Assembly: GCF_025766255.1 (NCBI RefSeq)
Contig: NW_026516672.1
Location: forward strand, 248,001-312,000
Length of the DNA: 64,000 nt
Source of the DNA: Zychaea mexicana
Lineage: Eukaryota > Mucoromycota > Mucoromycetes > Mucorales > Lichtheimiaceae
Direction of reading: 5' to 3'
Shown here: one piece after another, positions 1-12,724 of the stretch
Position numbering within the stretch: position 1 is the first letter of the stretch
How the letters are laid out: every line of letters begins with the position of its first letter
The notes under the pieces: model-generated
The model's database searches: none
What the model was told of the DNA's origin: nothing
Seen by the model: the letters and a program-made list of their open reading frames with translations, nothing else
Program-made: the position numbers and the translations under genes

Positions 1-546
1 ACACCACATCATCATCATCATCATCATTATCAACAACAACTACCACAACCGCCGCCAGGACAACAAACCGAGCAAGATCTTTGGGCGTTCGATAACTTTG
101 ATCTGGAATTTGCGTTCGATTCCTTCTATCAAGACGACTTCATTGCACCGCCGATGCGAAATACTGGTAATAATGAAACTGGCGGCAACAATAACAACAA
201 CAACAACAATGGCAATGGCAATACGGTTACTACTAGTGGAATGGCTCCTGGTGACGATTCCATGTATGGTAACAATAATGCTGCAGCTGTGAATGGCAGT
301 GCCAACAGCGGCCAGGTCCTGGATGATCTGTTTGAAATGTTACAAACCCGTCAACGGCCTCAGATACCCATGCAACCTACTACTACATCTACTACTGGTG
401 CTACTATTGATATGGCCATGCAGAGCAATGCCATGATGATGTCTCCTCCTCCTCCAGGTGCAACAGATCAACAACAACAACAACAACCAGCTTTTCCAAT
501 TGTACGAGTACCGCCTCCGCAACATCATCATCAACGCCATCAGTAG
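1..546 (+). CDS. C-terminal part of a Q/N/H-rich acidic protein (5' end outside window)
   Basis: The frame is open from base 1 to a TAG at 544-546, so this is the last 181 residues of a longer protein. It has a polyHis run, polyGln and polyAsn tracts and PPPP runs. A hydrophobic-acidic patch (DLWAFDNFDLEFAFDSF, about residues 26-42) and a second one (LDDLFEMLQ) look like acidic activation segments. Such composition is common in fungal transcription factors, but no DNA-binding domain is in the window, so the regulator role is inference. The frame has no internal ATG requirement; the ATG at 154 is simply internal. No family is recognisable. The downstream neighbour is convergent. Confidence 0.75.
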   Translation, partial: TPHHHHHHHYQQQLPQPPPGQQTEQDLWAFDNFDLEFAFDSFYQDDFIAPPMRNTGNNETGGNNNNNNNNGNGNTVTTSGMAPGDDSMYGNNNAAAVNGSANSGQVLDDLFEMLQTRQRPQIPMQPTTTSTTGATIDMAMQSNAMMMSPPPPGATDQQQQQQPAFPIVRVPPPQHHHQRHQ

Positions 547-946
547 TAGAAAACGCTGGTTCCTTTTTTTTTACTAACGGCAGGTCCTCCTCTTTCACAT
601 TACAACTGTTTTGTTTGGCATATATCTTTTTCTTAAATGTATGACCCGTCTGTTGTCATATTTTTGTTCAACTTTTTCTCTCTTTCTGCGTTCTTATAAT
701 CCCTTGTACCCTTTTCTTTGTTTTCATTGGAACTAATTTTCTTTTGCTGCTGTTTCTTTACCCTCACCGCTACACACTTAATGATATACACTCTACGAAA
801 ACTCTCTTTGTTGTTTTAAAAAAAGATTGTTTTTTTATATTCCAAATACAGTTACTGTTACTACTACTTCTACACTTTAAGAAAAGAATTGACTAGAAAT
901 TTGTCGAGGAAAGGATAAAATGACAGAAAGAGCTGGTTGATCTCTT
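547..946. other. Intergenic, convergent 3' ends
   Basis: T-rich 3'-flanking DNA between the stop of the Q/N-rich gene and the stop of the secreted-protein gene on the other strand. Poly-T runs are present; I see no gene. Confidence 0.6.
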
Positions 947-1847
947 TTATGTTTGATGGTTTTCGTAGGCGTGGACGTCGTCGTCGTTGCAGGAGTCGGG
1001 GACCTTTTCCATACTATCCTTTGTTTGCTGGTCCGTGATCTGGTCGACGAACTCGTTGTAAAGATTGTCATCGATCGATGATTGTGTATAGTACAAGGCA
1101 CCATACGTTTCACCATGATCTAATCAAGTAATACGGTCAAGCAATACGATTAATAATGATTTATAAATTTACCCGGACAACACAAGATCGTCTCTCTCTT
1201 TCTCTCTGATCATATCATGCTACTACTTACAGGTACACCAGAAAAGAACAGCTTTGCTGCTGTCATCCGTAGACGACTCCAAAATCTGGCTGTGCATCTC
1301 AAAGTCACTTTGATCCATTCCACCAGGGCTAGGCATTGTGATTTCATTGCTAGGGTCATCGTGAGGGATAAACGTTACTTCACCAAAGTGGTAGTTGGCA
1401 GTGTATTGATCATCATCGCCTCCGTTCTGGCCACTGGAGAACTCAAGAGTGCCTGAAGCCTTGGCTTCGCCCAGAGTCGCAGTATCATTGCGCACCGTAC
1501 AAGTAGTGGTTAGTTCGGCTTGGTTGTCGTCGGTGGATTGGACATGTGTAGTAGGACACAAACAGTCGAAACCATATTGCGAGCTCATGTTTTCATACAT
1601 TTGGACAAAGTTGCCGGTAGCACCAACATTGTACCCTTCAAGGTTTCCATCAGATAGGTGTTTAGGATTGATAACTTTATACTCGTAGTACATGCCACTA
1701 CCCAGTAGTAGTAGCAGTAGTTAGTATACACTTACAGTCACCATTGTAGGAGTCGTGGCTGTTGGTTTCTTGACGAGGCAGCACATAGCCATTGACAGCA
1801 GTAGAGGCAAGGAGAGTAGAGATGGCAAAGAGACCGAATTGCTTCAT
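947..1847 (-). CDS. Small secreted protein, unknown function (3 exons)
   Basis: Exons on the minus strand are 1736-1847, 1231-1674 and 947-1119, giving 242 aa (729 nt with stop). The ATG at 1847 begins a clear signal peptide (MKQFGLFAISTLLASTAVNG), followed by a mature part starting YVLPRQ. Donors are GTAAGT at both introns; the first acceptor was placed so that the frame continues as F-INPKHLSDGNL. The mature protein has a CLC motif, is rich in N, D, S and T, and has no catalytic motif I recognise. A TATA box lies about 115 bp upstream. Likely an abundant extracellular or wall protein; the function is not inferable. Confidence 0.72.
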
Positions 1848-1961
1848 GTTTTTTGTATGTTGGTTAAAGAGAAGATGTGTATATGCTACTTTGAAGAAGA
1901 GTGTTGCTGTTGTTGTTGCAAGAAGATGTTGTTCTTTCCATTCGAACCAAGTTTTTTGTGG

Positions 1962-1972
1962 CCCTTTTATAG
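1962..1972 (-). promoter_or_regulatory. TATA box of the secreted-protein gene
   Basis: On the minus strand the sequence reads CTATAAAAGGG, a near-ideal TATA element, about 115 bp before the ATG at 1847. This spacing fits the core promoter of a strongly expressed fungal gene. Confidence 0.65.
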
Positions 1973-2277
1973 CATTTCAATCGGATTCCAGCTCCCAATA
2001 TATGTTATGAGCCCCACGCTAAAAGCAACAATGCAGCAGCCCACTACGTCATGTGTAGTTAAACCCCCATCGATGATGTAAAATAGAGGCCAGCGGTAAA
2101 AGGGGAGATTTGCTGCGCAAGTGCAATGGAAGAACGGAGCAAAACGAATGGTGCAGCTTATTTTCTCAGTGGGACTAAAATCAATCACCAACAACAAGAC
2201 AGAGAAGGAAGACACACACACTTAGAAGGCCAAGATGCAGTTTGAGGCTTAGTCGATGTTAACAAAACACTTTTGCA
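1973..2277. other. Intergenic, about 300 bp
   Basis: 5' flank of the secreted-protein gene and 3' flank of the U11-48K-like gene. No gene seen. Confidence 0.5.
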
Positions 2278-3515
2278 TTACTCGAATTCTTGCATGTACG
2301 CTTGGACTAACTGTCTTTGGATCTACACATTCCGTAACAAAACCAGAAAAACATGTAGTGTGGAGGGTGTTTGGATATATTTAGAAACACGAAAGCCTTT
2401 TCACTTGACATGATGTCGGTTTTACACTCATTTTTTTACCTCTGTCGCGGATCTATGTTTGGAAACTTTAACGCGGTATGTTTTTCGTCGACGCCTATAG
2501 TCACGTTGTTCCTGTTGTTGTTGTTGTTGATCGTCGCAGCCCCCGTCACCGGCGCCGTCACCGCTGTCGCTGATGCCTTCTCGGACATTGGAGTCTTTTC
2601 GCCGCTTAGCACGATGATTCTCATGATGATCCAATGTCCCGTTGTTGTCTTCTTGCACTTCTTCATCTTCTAGGCAAAGAATAAAACAAAAGTCAGATTG
2701 AGGCAAAAGGGACCTTTCGTGCCAAGTACGAACGAACGGGCGATCGGCGTATGGGATTGTTTATCCGTTTTACCAACCAAATGCAAAGAGATCATGGACA
2801 CGTGGCACGGAAGGGATGTCATGCTGAGCCCGGATAGAATTGGCTAAGGCTGCATAATCGGTGGTGGTCCCAACACCGTCGTTGTTGTTGACCAATGGAT
2901 GTTGTTGCACCACATGTGCCCCGCCTGGTACTTGCCGCTCGTTACTGAACGAGACAATACATGGAGCTTGGGTGTAGAAATACCGCACGCTGCTTGGCAA
3001 GGATGATGACGGTCTTATTCTGAACGATGGTGGGTCTGCTGATAATGGTTGATGACAGTTTTTACAATGGTATATGCAGGCAATATGTTCGCATGATGTA
3101 CGGGTTTTGAGTTAAAAGCAATGGACTTTCTAGTATTTCCATTTTGTCACGCTTTTTTTTGTTAATACCGTTTGACTTTTTTGTTGTTGGTGCTGTGGCT
3201 GGTTTGCTGTTGTTTGTTTCTTGGCAAAACACCGCTGAGCATGCTGCTGCCATTTCGACCGAGGAACAACAGGGCGTCGATCGTGTGGACAGTGCAATCG
3301 TTCTTGTCGCTCCTAAATTGAGGTTAAAATTCTTTTTGTGGAAATGAAAACGACAGTCATCCAGAAATGGCAAGTAATATGCATACCTCGGCATACCACT
3401 GTTTTAATTCATCGCGATCCCACTGTAGAATGCCAAGAATGCCGTCGACTTGCGAGTTTAGTGCGGTAATACGTTGGCGCGTTCTTTGTATCCATTCTTT
3501 TTCTTCGCTTTCCAT
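2278..3515 (-). CDS. SNRNP48: U11/U12 snRNP 48 kDa protein homologue (minor spliceosome)
   Basis: Five exons are inferred: 3387-3515, about 3168-3312, about 2735-3020, 2440-2669 and 2278-2310. The boundaries of the third exon are approximate. The N-terminus (MESEEKEWIQ...) leads into a CHHC zinc finger (LHCPHDRRPVVPRSKW then QQHAQRC), the U11-48K-type finger that in human contacts the U12-type 5' splice site. A middle block contains VRYFYTQAPCIVSF. The C-terminus has RDYRRRRKTYRVKVSKH followed, across a clean GTAAAA...CAG intron, by LVQAYMQEFE and the stop. This matches the order finger, FFY block, DYKRRRQSYR block and ME(E/F)L end of the human family. A Q-tract sits before the last block. 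It implies U12-type splicing in this fungus. The weakest point is the donor of exon 2. Confidence 0.8.
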
Positions 3516-3689
3516 GTTCAAAAGTAAAAATTATATTTTGTTTTTAATGAAGGGAATGGGGGGTTTCTTTTTTTTTTTTTCATCGAAAAGAAAAGGCCAA
3601 AAAAAAATATAATACAAAACGGAAATTGGGTTTGTAGTAAGTGAGTAATGGTATGTGTGTGTGCTTCGTGTAGTGAAAAAAAAATCTAT

Positions 3690-6600
3690 TTAATATCGAA
3701 TTTGATGTACATCCCAGTTAACAGCCTGGAGCTGATGCACGGCGTCTTGTATATTGAAATCGCCAACATACATGGCCTTGTGTTCATTGACAAGTTGCTG
3801 ATAATGCTGCTGCCATGCTTGTTCGACATTATGCGCAACCCGTGCCTTTTGTGACTGATCGACGCGTTTCACACGCACAATGAAGCCGCCACTGATCGGC
3901 CGATGATCCGAGGCTAGTACTTCGTGGCGTTGATAAAATAAGTTTTGGACACCGTTCGAACGGTACAAGATCCGGTCGCACCAAGCTGGGACACGCTTCT
4001 TTTCGGATCGATCATAGTAATCGGTGCCTGGGTCATACTTGTACGTAGGCAAAAAGTGAATTGGGCTTTCTTGGAACACCAGTAGCTTGAAGAACGGGTT
4101 CGTGTAGCGTTGTTTTAACAGCTGGTCTTCCTTTTGCAATGCAGCCAATCCTTCGACTGCATTTCGACTGGCCAAGTGCTGTAACACCTTTTCGCGGTGC
4201 ATGTTGATGCGGTAGTTGAGATCGCCTGATAGAAAACAGTGCTCGTGGTCCAAAATCAATGTGCCATCGCCTCCGCGTGGATAGGCATCCACATCTTGCG
4301 GTCGTGCCGGGAAAACAGCTTCTTTGAGGATACCTTCTGCGTCAGTATTGCGCTGAGCTTGATGCGATTGTCCAGCAGCCAAGTGACAATTGACAAAACA
4401 AAGCGACGAGTCGTCCATCTGGAGTCGGATGGCAATACCGCCCTTGTTGCCATGGAGACTCTTTTTCATTACCTTCATGCCCGTCTTGACGACCGTTGAT
4501 TCAACTGCAGAGACACGTCGAAGCTCGCTTGATCGTACAAAAATACAGCTAAACAATCCAACCAGTTGGTCGGTTTTGATCACAGTGTACGCTCCTCGCC
4601 CATAGTTGTCGGCAATCACTCGAGCCAAATAGTCGTGCCAAAGCGTGTATCGATGTGTCAACAGTTCGTCTGCTTCCTGAAGCGTTTCAATTTTTTTCCG
4701 TGAAGCGAACAGAGAACCTAGTGTTACATAGACAAGGTGAGTAAAATTGTAAATCTTATCAAAAATAAGATGTCACTTACGTGCTGTTTGTTTTTTAGAT
4801 TCCAGGTCGACGATTTCTTGTATACCGACCACAATAATGTCTGGATCAGGATCTCGCATGCCACTAAGCCATGCACGGACCAATTGATCATCGTTGTATG
4901 GGAGTTTCTCGGGCTTATTGGCATCAATATTCCACGAGCATATTAGGATCCGGGTATCCTGCTCTACGCTGTAATCTGCTCGGAACTTTTCCATTTGTTG
5001 ACCTTTTACAAAAAAATTAATACTTTCATGAATAACACGGTTCCTTCTGGATTTGGATTAACACATTTGACAGAACCTAAAAGATTCCTTTACCTTTCCA
5101 ATGTTCAGATAATAAGCCATCCCAGAACGAAGCATACCCATGAGAATCCAGACTAACCACTTGCACAGTGGGTTCATCAAGAGCAAGGCCAATCTTATCC
5201 ACCACAAAGTTCGTGACGCCCGACTCGTGTGCTTTCCAGAGCTTGACGACAAGCCATCGTTCTGGTCGAGTATCGTACACATAAATCATACCCGTATTGA
5301 AGCCCATCCACAGATGATACTCACCGAGGGAAACCATGCAGGAGATAGCATACATCGAGACCGTAATAACCTCGAGCCGCTCCATTGTCTTTGCGTCCCA
5401 TACGCTCACTTTGCCATTACCATGACCGATAAAGATTTTGCCAACGTGATACGGGACCGTGGTAAGTTGAACAATGTCCCCGAGTTCGTTAGGAATACGC
5501 ACACGTGGTCCAGGTTGTTGTTGTTGCTGCTGTTGGAGATTATGAACACCAAAACGATGGACTTCAAAAGCACGCGTCGTAGCCATCCAAAGTTCCCTGC
5601 CGACGATCAAAGCAGCAGCAGCTCTGGGTGTGACCACGTGTTCCTCGACCAAACGAATTCCATCGAGCACTTCCCAAACATTGAGCACGCCGCCTTCATC
5701 GATCGTCCACATTTCCGTGTTTTTATAGCGCAATATCCAAATGATCGCCTGTGTGTGTGTGGAATGGGGTCGAGCAATGACTTTACCGGACATGGTATCA
5801 ATCACAACCAATTCGCCATCCTTGGAGCCAACCCACAAATATTGTCCTTCTTGACGTGGCTCGAGGGTTGGCGCAAATTCAAGTGCACAGACCTTGTCGT
5901 TAGATTCACTTCCTCCACCACTACCACCACTACCGCTTGTCGATCCATTGCCATCGATCGTGTGAAGACATTGTGCCAGCTTTGTATCCCATATCCGAGT
6001 CTCGTGTGCTCCCGTCGCAAGCACTGCACCTGAAATCGCCACTGCATTTTTCGTGCTCTTGTGTCCCGTCGGAATCACCGAAGGCGTCATATGGTCCTTG
6101 CTCTCAATGATGGGCTTTTTGCGTGACGCGTTGGTGGCATCGGGATACACTTCGTTGGCCATTTGCATTTGTGATCGTGACATGGCTCTCCGAGCACTGG
6201 GTGTTCGCGTACTTTGTGATCGACGTGGCGGACGATCATAGTCGGATACTCCGATGGCGCCCATTGACTGTGGCAAGTGGTCGGGTTGATAGTCAGGCAA
6301 TGGTACGTGTTGTTGGTGGTGATGGTGATTATGATGCATGCTCGTGCCGATTGTATGTGATCGAGCAAGCGTCGAAGTGGATGGCCGTGGGGGCAATACT
6401 GGCATGCCTCCTTCTGCACCTGCTACACTATTACCAACTCCGGTATTACGACCTGTCAAACTTGGCCGAGGAGGAAGTGACGGTGGCGACGTTTCGAAAG
6501 ATTTGCCTGTGGTAGATTGTTGCTGTTGCTGCTCATGAGGATCGTGTTCTGGTATATCGACTGCAACTGTGGAGGTTCCCGGGCGTCGTGCGGCGCTGTG

Positions 6601-7779
6601 GTATTTTTTGCTCGGAGGCGGTGGAGGAGGAGGAATGCCAGTCTTTTTCAGTGCATCTTTGGGTGGAGGCGGTGGTGTGCGAGTCAATGTGGTAGTGGTT
6701 GTAGTTGTCGCAGAGTCAAAACTGCCGCTCGAGGAAGCACCATCTGCATAACGCATATGCACTTGACGTACCAGCCGATCATCCATTTCACTATCATTGT
6801 TGTCATCACTGCTAGTGTTGTTCGTTTCACTGCTGCTATCATCACTATCACTCCATCCAGACACTTCTTCTTCGTCACAGAATGGATCTTGAGCAGCGTT
6901 TGTAGCAGCTGTCTCTTGTTGTTCGGAGATATCCCGGTTTTGTTCTTGCGTAGATGTTGCTGCAGGTCGTGCTGGCTGAGTATTATAATTACTGTTATTG
7001 TTCGTATGAGTACTCGTAACGGAGGAAGAAGAAGGTGTCGCTACTTTTGGTGTACTAAATGGAGGATGAGAAGGTGGTGAAGCAGCTGGAGTCGACGATA
7101 GCGCTGGAGTAGCTACTGGTGCTGCCGCTGCAGCAATTGGTGCTGTTGGTGAAACGGCAGTATTACTAACAGTAGAAGTAGTAACATTTGGAGTCGTCGA
7201 AGTTGATGTATGATGTGCCGTTGCTGGTGGTGGTTGGGGTGTACCAGCACCTGCTACTGCTTGAGTAACTTTCTGTTTCTCAAACTGTTGTGCAAGCAAT
7301 GACACTTTTTGTCGCTGATCGCTCGTGCCACTAGTGGTATTGGTGCTCGATGACTCCGAGGGTGCCAAGGTGGGCGGCGATTTTGCTGGAGCGGGAGGTG
7401 TGCGAATCGTAGGCGTGACCGATGACGGTTTCGGCGGAATGGGTGGTGCTTTGGTTATATTGACAGGTTCCGAAGATGCTGATCCTGATGCTGGTGTAGC
7501 TACGACAGTTGCTTTCGTGGGTAATTCTTTGTCACTAGCAGCTGTAGATGACGGTGCGATTGGTTTTACAGTGGCAACAGGAGGTGCAGTAGAAGCAGAG
7601 GGGGGCGGTGTTGCTGTAGCAGTAATGGTGCCGGTAGCGTCCACGATGCCCGACGATGGTGTTGTAGCAGTAGGTTCCTGCTGGCCAACACCGCTGCCTC
7701 CAGATTCATGTTGTGCCCAGCGGTTTCGCAATTCTTTGAATGAGACTGGCTTCGGGTCATCATTATCGTCGTTGCCCAT
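3690..7779 (-). CDS. WD40 + inositol polyphosphate 5-phosphatase fusion
   Basis: Exons 5094-7779, 4781-5002 and 3690-4717 give 1311 aa. The start at 7779 (MGNDDNDDPKPVSFKELRNRW) is preferred over an upstream in-frame ATG at 7932 that adds a 51-residue low-complexity stretch. Residues 1 to about 550 are P/S/T/Q-rich with polyproline (PPPPPP) segments that could bind SH3 or profilin-type partners. About 560-890 form WD40 repeats (ETRIWDTKLA, LNVWEVLDG, VSVWDAKTME, YASFWDGLL). About 905-1260 is the IPPc catalytic domain with SWNIDANKPEKL, NKGGIAIRL, SGDLNYRI, PAWCDRIL and SDHRPI, so all metal and phosphate contacts are present. The family removes the 5-phosphate from phosphoinositides or inositol phosphates at membranes. 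The WD40-5PTase order resembles plant 5PTase12-14. The WD40 part may recruit the enzyme to trafficking or actin sites (inference). Confidence 0.93.
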
Positions 7780-9757
7780 TTTTGGTTGTTGTGTGTATGT
7801 GCGGAAGTGCGGAGGGTTAGAGAGAGGGAGGGTGTTATTGCTGCTGAAAAGGAACCGAACAGCAGTAGTCAGAACAAAAAAAAGGCGGAGGAAAAAAGTT
7901 AAAGTGGGACCTTCCGCTTGTGGTTTGAGCACACACTACCCAAGGTTGCACGAACATTAAGCAAAAGCAAAAACCTTTACTTGAGCTAGTCTTTTTTAAA
8001 TAAGCTCTATACTACTGTTTCTCTTCTCTGCTCTATTGTATGCAGTTCATCCCCTACTTATCGAGCAGCATAAGTAGTGGATTTCGTTGGTGGGTGATCA
8101 TGGAAACGTTTCTCAAACTACTGTGAAATCCATGCAATCATGTTGCGTGACCCTTTTGAGGATGATCTTAATATTTTATCCATGACTCAAGTACGTGTTG
8201 AAGGCCAGTAATTATAGAAAAAACGAAGGCTGTTATGTAGTAGTTCTGTAGTCGATCCTGTATAAATGAAAAGCCACATCACATTCAACTTCACTGTTGC
8301 TGGATCGGGCAGTCCATTCAAAACTTGAAGAAAAATATGATTCGCATTTTCAAGTAGTATCATATTGGAATGCTCCTTCCTTCACTCCATGGCAGGCACA
8401 TTCACCTGTATGTGAATTTCTTTAAAATCGACCTTCCTCTTCGAAGCGTCAATGTCCAACAAGATTTCTTGACTCTTGAGCATAGCAGCACATCCAACTG
8501 ACTGTTCAGCTTTCCACAATTCTATAAAACAGTAGTCTTAAAGCTGCTTTAAGTTATTAGTGACTTAGCATTGACCTCGTAAATATGTCGTTTTAGAGAC
8601 AGCGAGTTGGGCAATTGAGCTGTCTATTCAAAGCATGTATATTTCTGCTTTTAAAGCGCAAGCAAGTCGTCCAAGTCATCAATATCACCGTTGAGCTTTT
8701 TTGAACGGGAACGGGATCTATGCCATCCTGAGATTTGTGTCTGGACCCTGTTTGCTCATAAAAAAGTAGTGATGTTAAAGGATGTAAAAACGACTATATG
8801 TTGTCCGTTCGTCGTTGATGGCTCTTGAAAGGTACCAGTAGACACCGTTTAACCTTATAGTCATGAGATTGAAGGAACGAAATACAAGGAATATGTGCGG
8901 TCTCTAGACAGTGTTACAGATACGTAAACATGCAATAGTAGCGGACGGCTCGCATCATGAAGAAGCTTCAGTGCATCTTTGTACTATTTATTGTTGCCGG
9001 AAAAGGGGATAACAGATCAACGATTATTCAACTTGGTATTATTTGAGCTTTACTTGATCGTGCACACAATTTTGTCCCAATAATAGACCGACTGGATTGC
9101 CCCATAGTCATGTACACGGGAACATTATAATGCATAACGACACCATCACCAGCTGTAATTATAATGTTGGATCAAGGATATGCTGCGGATGTTGAAATAA
9201 TAGTAATGACTTCTACTTAACGAGGCTCGGCCAAATGACGTTTCTATGCCAATGATACAAGTTCATGCATCGATTGCATGCATTCTGTAAGTCGCTTGTA
9301 CTCTTGCATAGTAATAAATCAACGTTCATGAGATTTTGTACTAAGGTATTCATACACCGCATGTTGTTAATCGTACAAGTCAACAAACTACAACTATGAT
9401 AAACGATCAATATTCACACAGCGTATAAACAGAGACCTGTGACAGTAGGTACTGATATCCAGTCTATGCGAGAAAAAATGCACATACAAGTAAGCATTGA
9501 AATGTCATTCGGTTGTGTTACATTGCCACGCATCAGGAGATACTTCTCGCAAAAGATACAAAAACGTTGCTTCATGCATGGCGTTTACATACGAGTAAAA
9601 TGTTACGTACATGCATACAAAAGAGACTGCACGGCAGCTTTGATAATACAGTACGAACGCTACCTCCCTTTTATTAAGAACATCGTAGTTTATCCTTTGT
9701 TTGTCTTTCTTTCCTTCAAAAAGTTTTATTGTTGCTATATAGTAGTCTACTTCAATC
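7780..9757. other. Intergenic, about 2 kb, with possible exon relics
   Basis: Contains the promoter of the 5-phosphatase gene (minus strand) and of the first flavocytochrome gene (plus strand). On the minus strand two short stretches look coding but are not assembled into a gene: about 8395-8537, preceded by a TTTTATAG acceptor-like site and encoding LWKAEQSVGCAAMLKSQEIL onward, and about 8655-8705, ending in DDLDDLLAL and stop. I could not name either; they may be remains of a decayed gene. Confidence 0.4.
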
Positions 9758-11971
9758 ATGAATATCATCTCGCTACAGGAGATTGCTCAACACAATAGGA
9801 GAGGTTTGTCAATACAGTTTGTTTTAAGCCACGCTGTTAGCGACGGTACTGAGACAACTAACGATTGGAAAAACTGACTAGTATCTTCTCACTATTACAG
9901 ATGATATCTGGATAATTTTGCATGGCAAGGTATACGATTTAACCAAGTTCCTTCCAAACCATCCTGGCGGCCAAGACATTATTATGAAATACGCTGGAAA
10001 AGACGGAACTGCCGCGTTTGAACCGATTCACTCTCTCGATATCGTTGAACAGTTTTTGCCATCCGACGTGTGTGTCGGTGAGGCTGAAGTATCAGCTGCG
10101 GCAGATAACGAGGCACGATTGTTGGAAACAGAAGAAGACAAGCGAGTACGATTGGCTCGAGAGAACATGCCACGGATTGAGGAGATGTATAACGCATTCG
10201 ATTTTCAGTGTAAGTTATGTGTGTGATAACTGTCGCCTTTAAAAAAGGTACAGATGAATGCTATGATGATAGAGCTCTCAATATCTATAAATGTACACGA
10301 TATGATATATAATGTAGCTGTTGCAAAACTGGTTCTAAAGGAAAATGCATACAGCTATTTTTCATCGGGCGTAAGTAGAGGAATATAATTCTATATTGTA
10401 ATGAGATGATTAGGCATACACATTATACAATAGTCCTGCTCTAAGTTAACACTTTCAATTGGCATGCTTTTCGATGATATGTAGTCTAGCGATGATATGA
10501 CTTTGCGCGAAAATCATAATGCTTATCATCGCATATGGTTCCGTCCTCGTGTTATGGTTGATGTCTCCAAGATTGACATGACTACAACCTTGCTTGGAGC
10601 CAAAGTTTCAATGCCTCTCTATATATCAGCAACTTCGTTCTGTAAATTGGCCCACCCAGACGGCGAAAAGGGTATAAGTCGGGCGGCTGGTAGATGTGGC
10701 GTAATTTACATGATTCCGACACTTGCATCTTATTCTTTTAAAGAAATCGTAAATGCACGTGTCCATTCTGATCCACCCCAATGGCTCCAGCTGTATATAA
10801 ACACAGACCGTAAGGCAACGAGAAAGATGATCCAACAAGCAGAGTCGAAAGGCATACAAGGGTTATTTATAACTGTGGATCGAGCTGTTGTAGGTAAGTC
10901 TTACTTTTTTTTAATATAAAGCATAGTACGTTTTTGTTTGTTGTTGGCTTGGGTTATTGGCGACTGCAACAATTAATTTGTCTTAAAAATATTATCAGGC
11001 CCGCGTGGTAAATCATCGAACGATAAAGCCCTACTAAAGCAGAATCGGGATGAAATGAGCAGTGTTGTTCACCGAGAGAGAGGCAGTGATTTGGGCACAT
11101 TTGTTGATCCTTCGATGAACTGGTCTGATATTGCTTGGTTCAGGTCCTTTACCAAAATGCCAATCATCCTCAAAGGAATCCAGGTAATTTCGACAATATA
11201 TCTGTGCTAAGCTATTATCATTGAAGCCATTGCTAACTATTGCAATGGATTTACCACCTGTTTCATTTGGAAGCGCTCTGAGGATGCTGTATTAGCATAT
11301 AAATATGGCTGTCGAGGCATTGTACTTTCGAACCATGGAGGCCGACAACTGGACTTTTCTCCATCACCTATTGAGATTTTACCTGAGGTCATGGATGCAT
11401 TGAAGCGAGAAGGATGCGACACAAAAAACAAATTTGATGTCTATGTTGATGGCGGTATTCGGCGTGGTAGTGATGTATTCAAGGCGCTGGCATTGGGAGC
11501 TAGGGCTTGCGGCATTGGTAGGCCTGCATTGGTAAGTAGCATATACGCAAGTCGATGTATATTATTTTTACTTCATTGCTTGACCTTTTTGAGTAAAATG
11601 CAAAAACTGTTTCCCCTAATCTGCTCTCCTGATATTGTATACGTAGTACGCCTTGTCGTGCTATGGTGATAAAGGCGTTGAACGTATACTCGAACTCTTC
11701 CAGGTATCTGAACATTAAATTAATGAATGATCTTCTTTTTATGTAAAGCAGTATTCGCGTGATTGATTCTCCTCATTGATGACATACTTAGAACGAACTG
11801 CAGATGTGTATGCGATTAATGGGTGTATCTACACTAGCCGAAATCACAGCCGATATGGTGGATACCCGTAACTTAAAGAATCATTATGTTGCTAATCCAA
11901 CGGATTATCTAGCAATGCAGACATATGAAAAAATGCAGCCAAGGGGAAATATCATGAGCTCAAAATTATAG
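9758..11971 (+). CDS. Flavocytochrome b2-like FMN hydroxyacid dehydrogenase, copy 1
   Basis: Eight exons (9758-9803, 9901-10209, 10318-10370, 10485-10893, 10999-11183, 11274-11531, 11647-11703, 11792-11971) give 498 aa. Residues about 2-90 are a cytochrome b5 domain with both haem histidines (NHPGGQ and FEPIHS). About 115-480 form the FMN-dependent alpha-hydroxyacid dehydrogenase barrel with [41 protein letters not shown] (catalytic His and Arg) and [11 protein letters not shown]. The family oxidises L-lactate to pyruvate and, in yeast Cyb2, passes electrons to cytochrome c. The protein starts directly at the b5 domain ([13 protein letters not shown]), without the long intermembrane-space presequence of yeast Cyb2, so a cytosolic place or a different import route is possible. 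First of three tandem copies. Confidence 0.93.
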
Positions 11972-12724
11972 TTGTAAATGATTAATTATACTGAAGAGTT
12001 ATTAACACACTAAGCAACATGTACGGCTTTATTGTTTTCTTTTGCTCTTCGCATACAGAGTATATAAATAAAAAGAAGTTTGAGTTTAATATCTATATAA
12101 GTATTAAAAACTGGCTGCAGAAATAGCTGCTAGCAATCATAGTAAACAATAGAGCACATCAAGGTAAACAGAAAATATATCAATATTTGTTAAATATCGT
12201 TATAGTTTTCTTCCAATACATATACGTTTTGTTGTCAAGCAATGAAGAAACATGCTATAAACAACCTCAGGTTTATGGCGCTTTTGGGACCACGGGACGA
12301 CCACAAGACGACCACGGGAAAAAGGAGAAGCTGTAGATCACTGTTGATGTTTCCAAAGCATCTTATTTTTCATTAACATGATGCTTCCTCTTTTCAATGC
12401 CCATTGACTATTACTATTGTTATACTCTCGCAATGCATGCACTAAAGGCAATGTATACGTCGCAACACTATGCCCTCTTTTTACCTTCGAAATTGGTCTG
12501 CGCTTTGCCATTTGACGCTGCAAGCTTTGCAGATTCATGCATTTCAAAGCGTCATATTAGCAGGAGGGCTTTTTTATCCCATTTTCAATATATCGGCAAC
12601 AGTCTTAATTATAAATTGGGACATTCCTTTGTGACCTGCCTTTTGTTTTCCACTTTAACTCTACGGTACCGTACCATCCTTTATATCTACTCTTCCTTGA
12701 TTTATTTCTTTTCCTTCTCCGCTC
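11972..12724. other. Intergenic between flavocytochrome copies
   Basis: Promoter region of copy 2. Around 12285-12320 there is a GC-richer patch with repeated GACGACCAC/GACCACGGG words, which could be a regulatory cluster; otherwise AT-rich with pyrimidine tracts before the start at 12725. No gene. Confidence 0.45.

Noticed and set aside
404..598. Minus-strand frames over the Q/N-rich gene
   Set aside because: They consist of poly-Val/Leu/His runs that mirror CAA and AAC repeats on the other strand.
5140..6033. 297-codon plus-strand frame
   Set aside because: Antisense shadow of the WD40 region of the 5-phosphatase gene, which has clear domains on the minus strand.
7325..7960. 211-codon plus-strand frame
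   Set aside because: Antisense of the low-complexity P/T/A-rich head; composition bias explains its openness.
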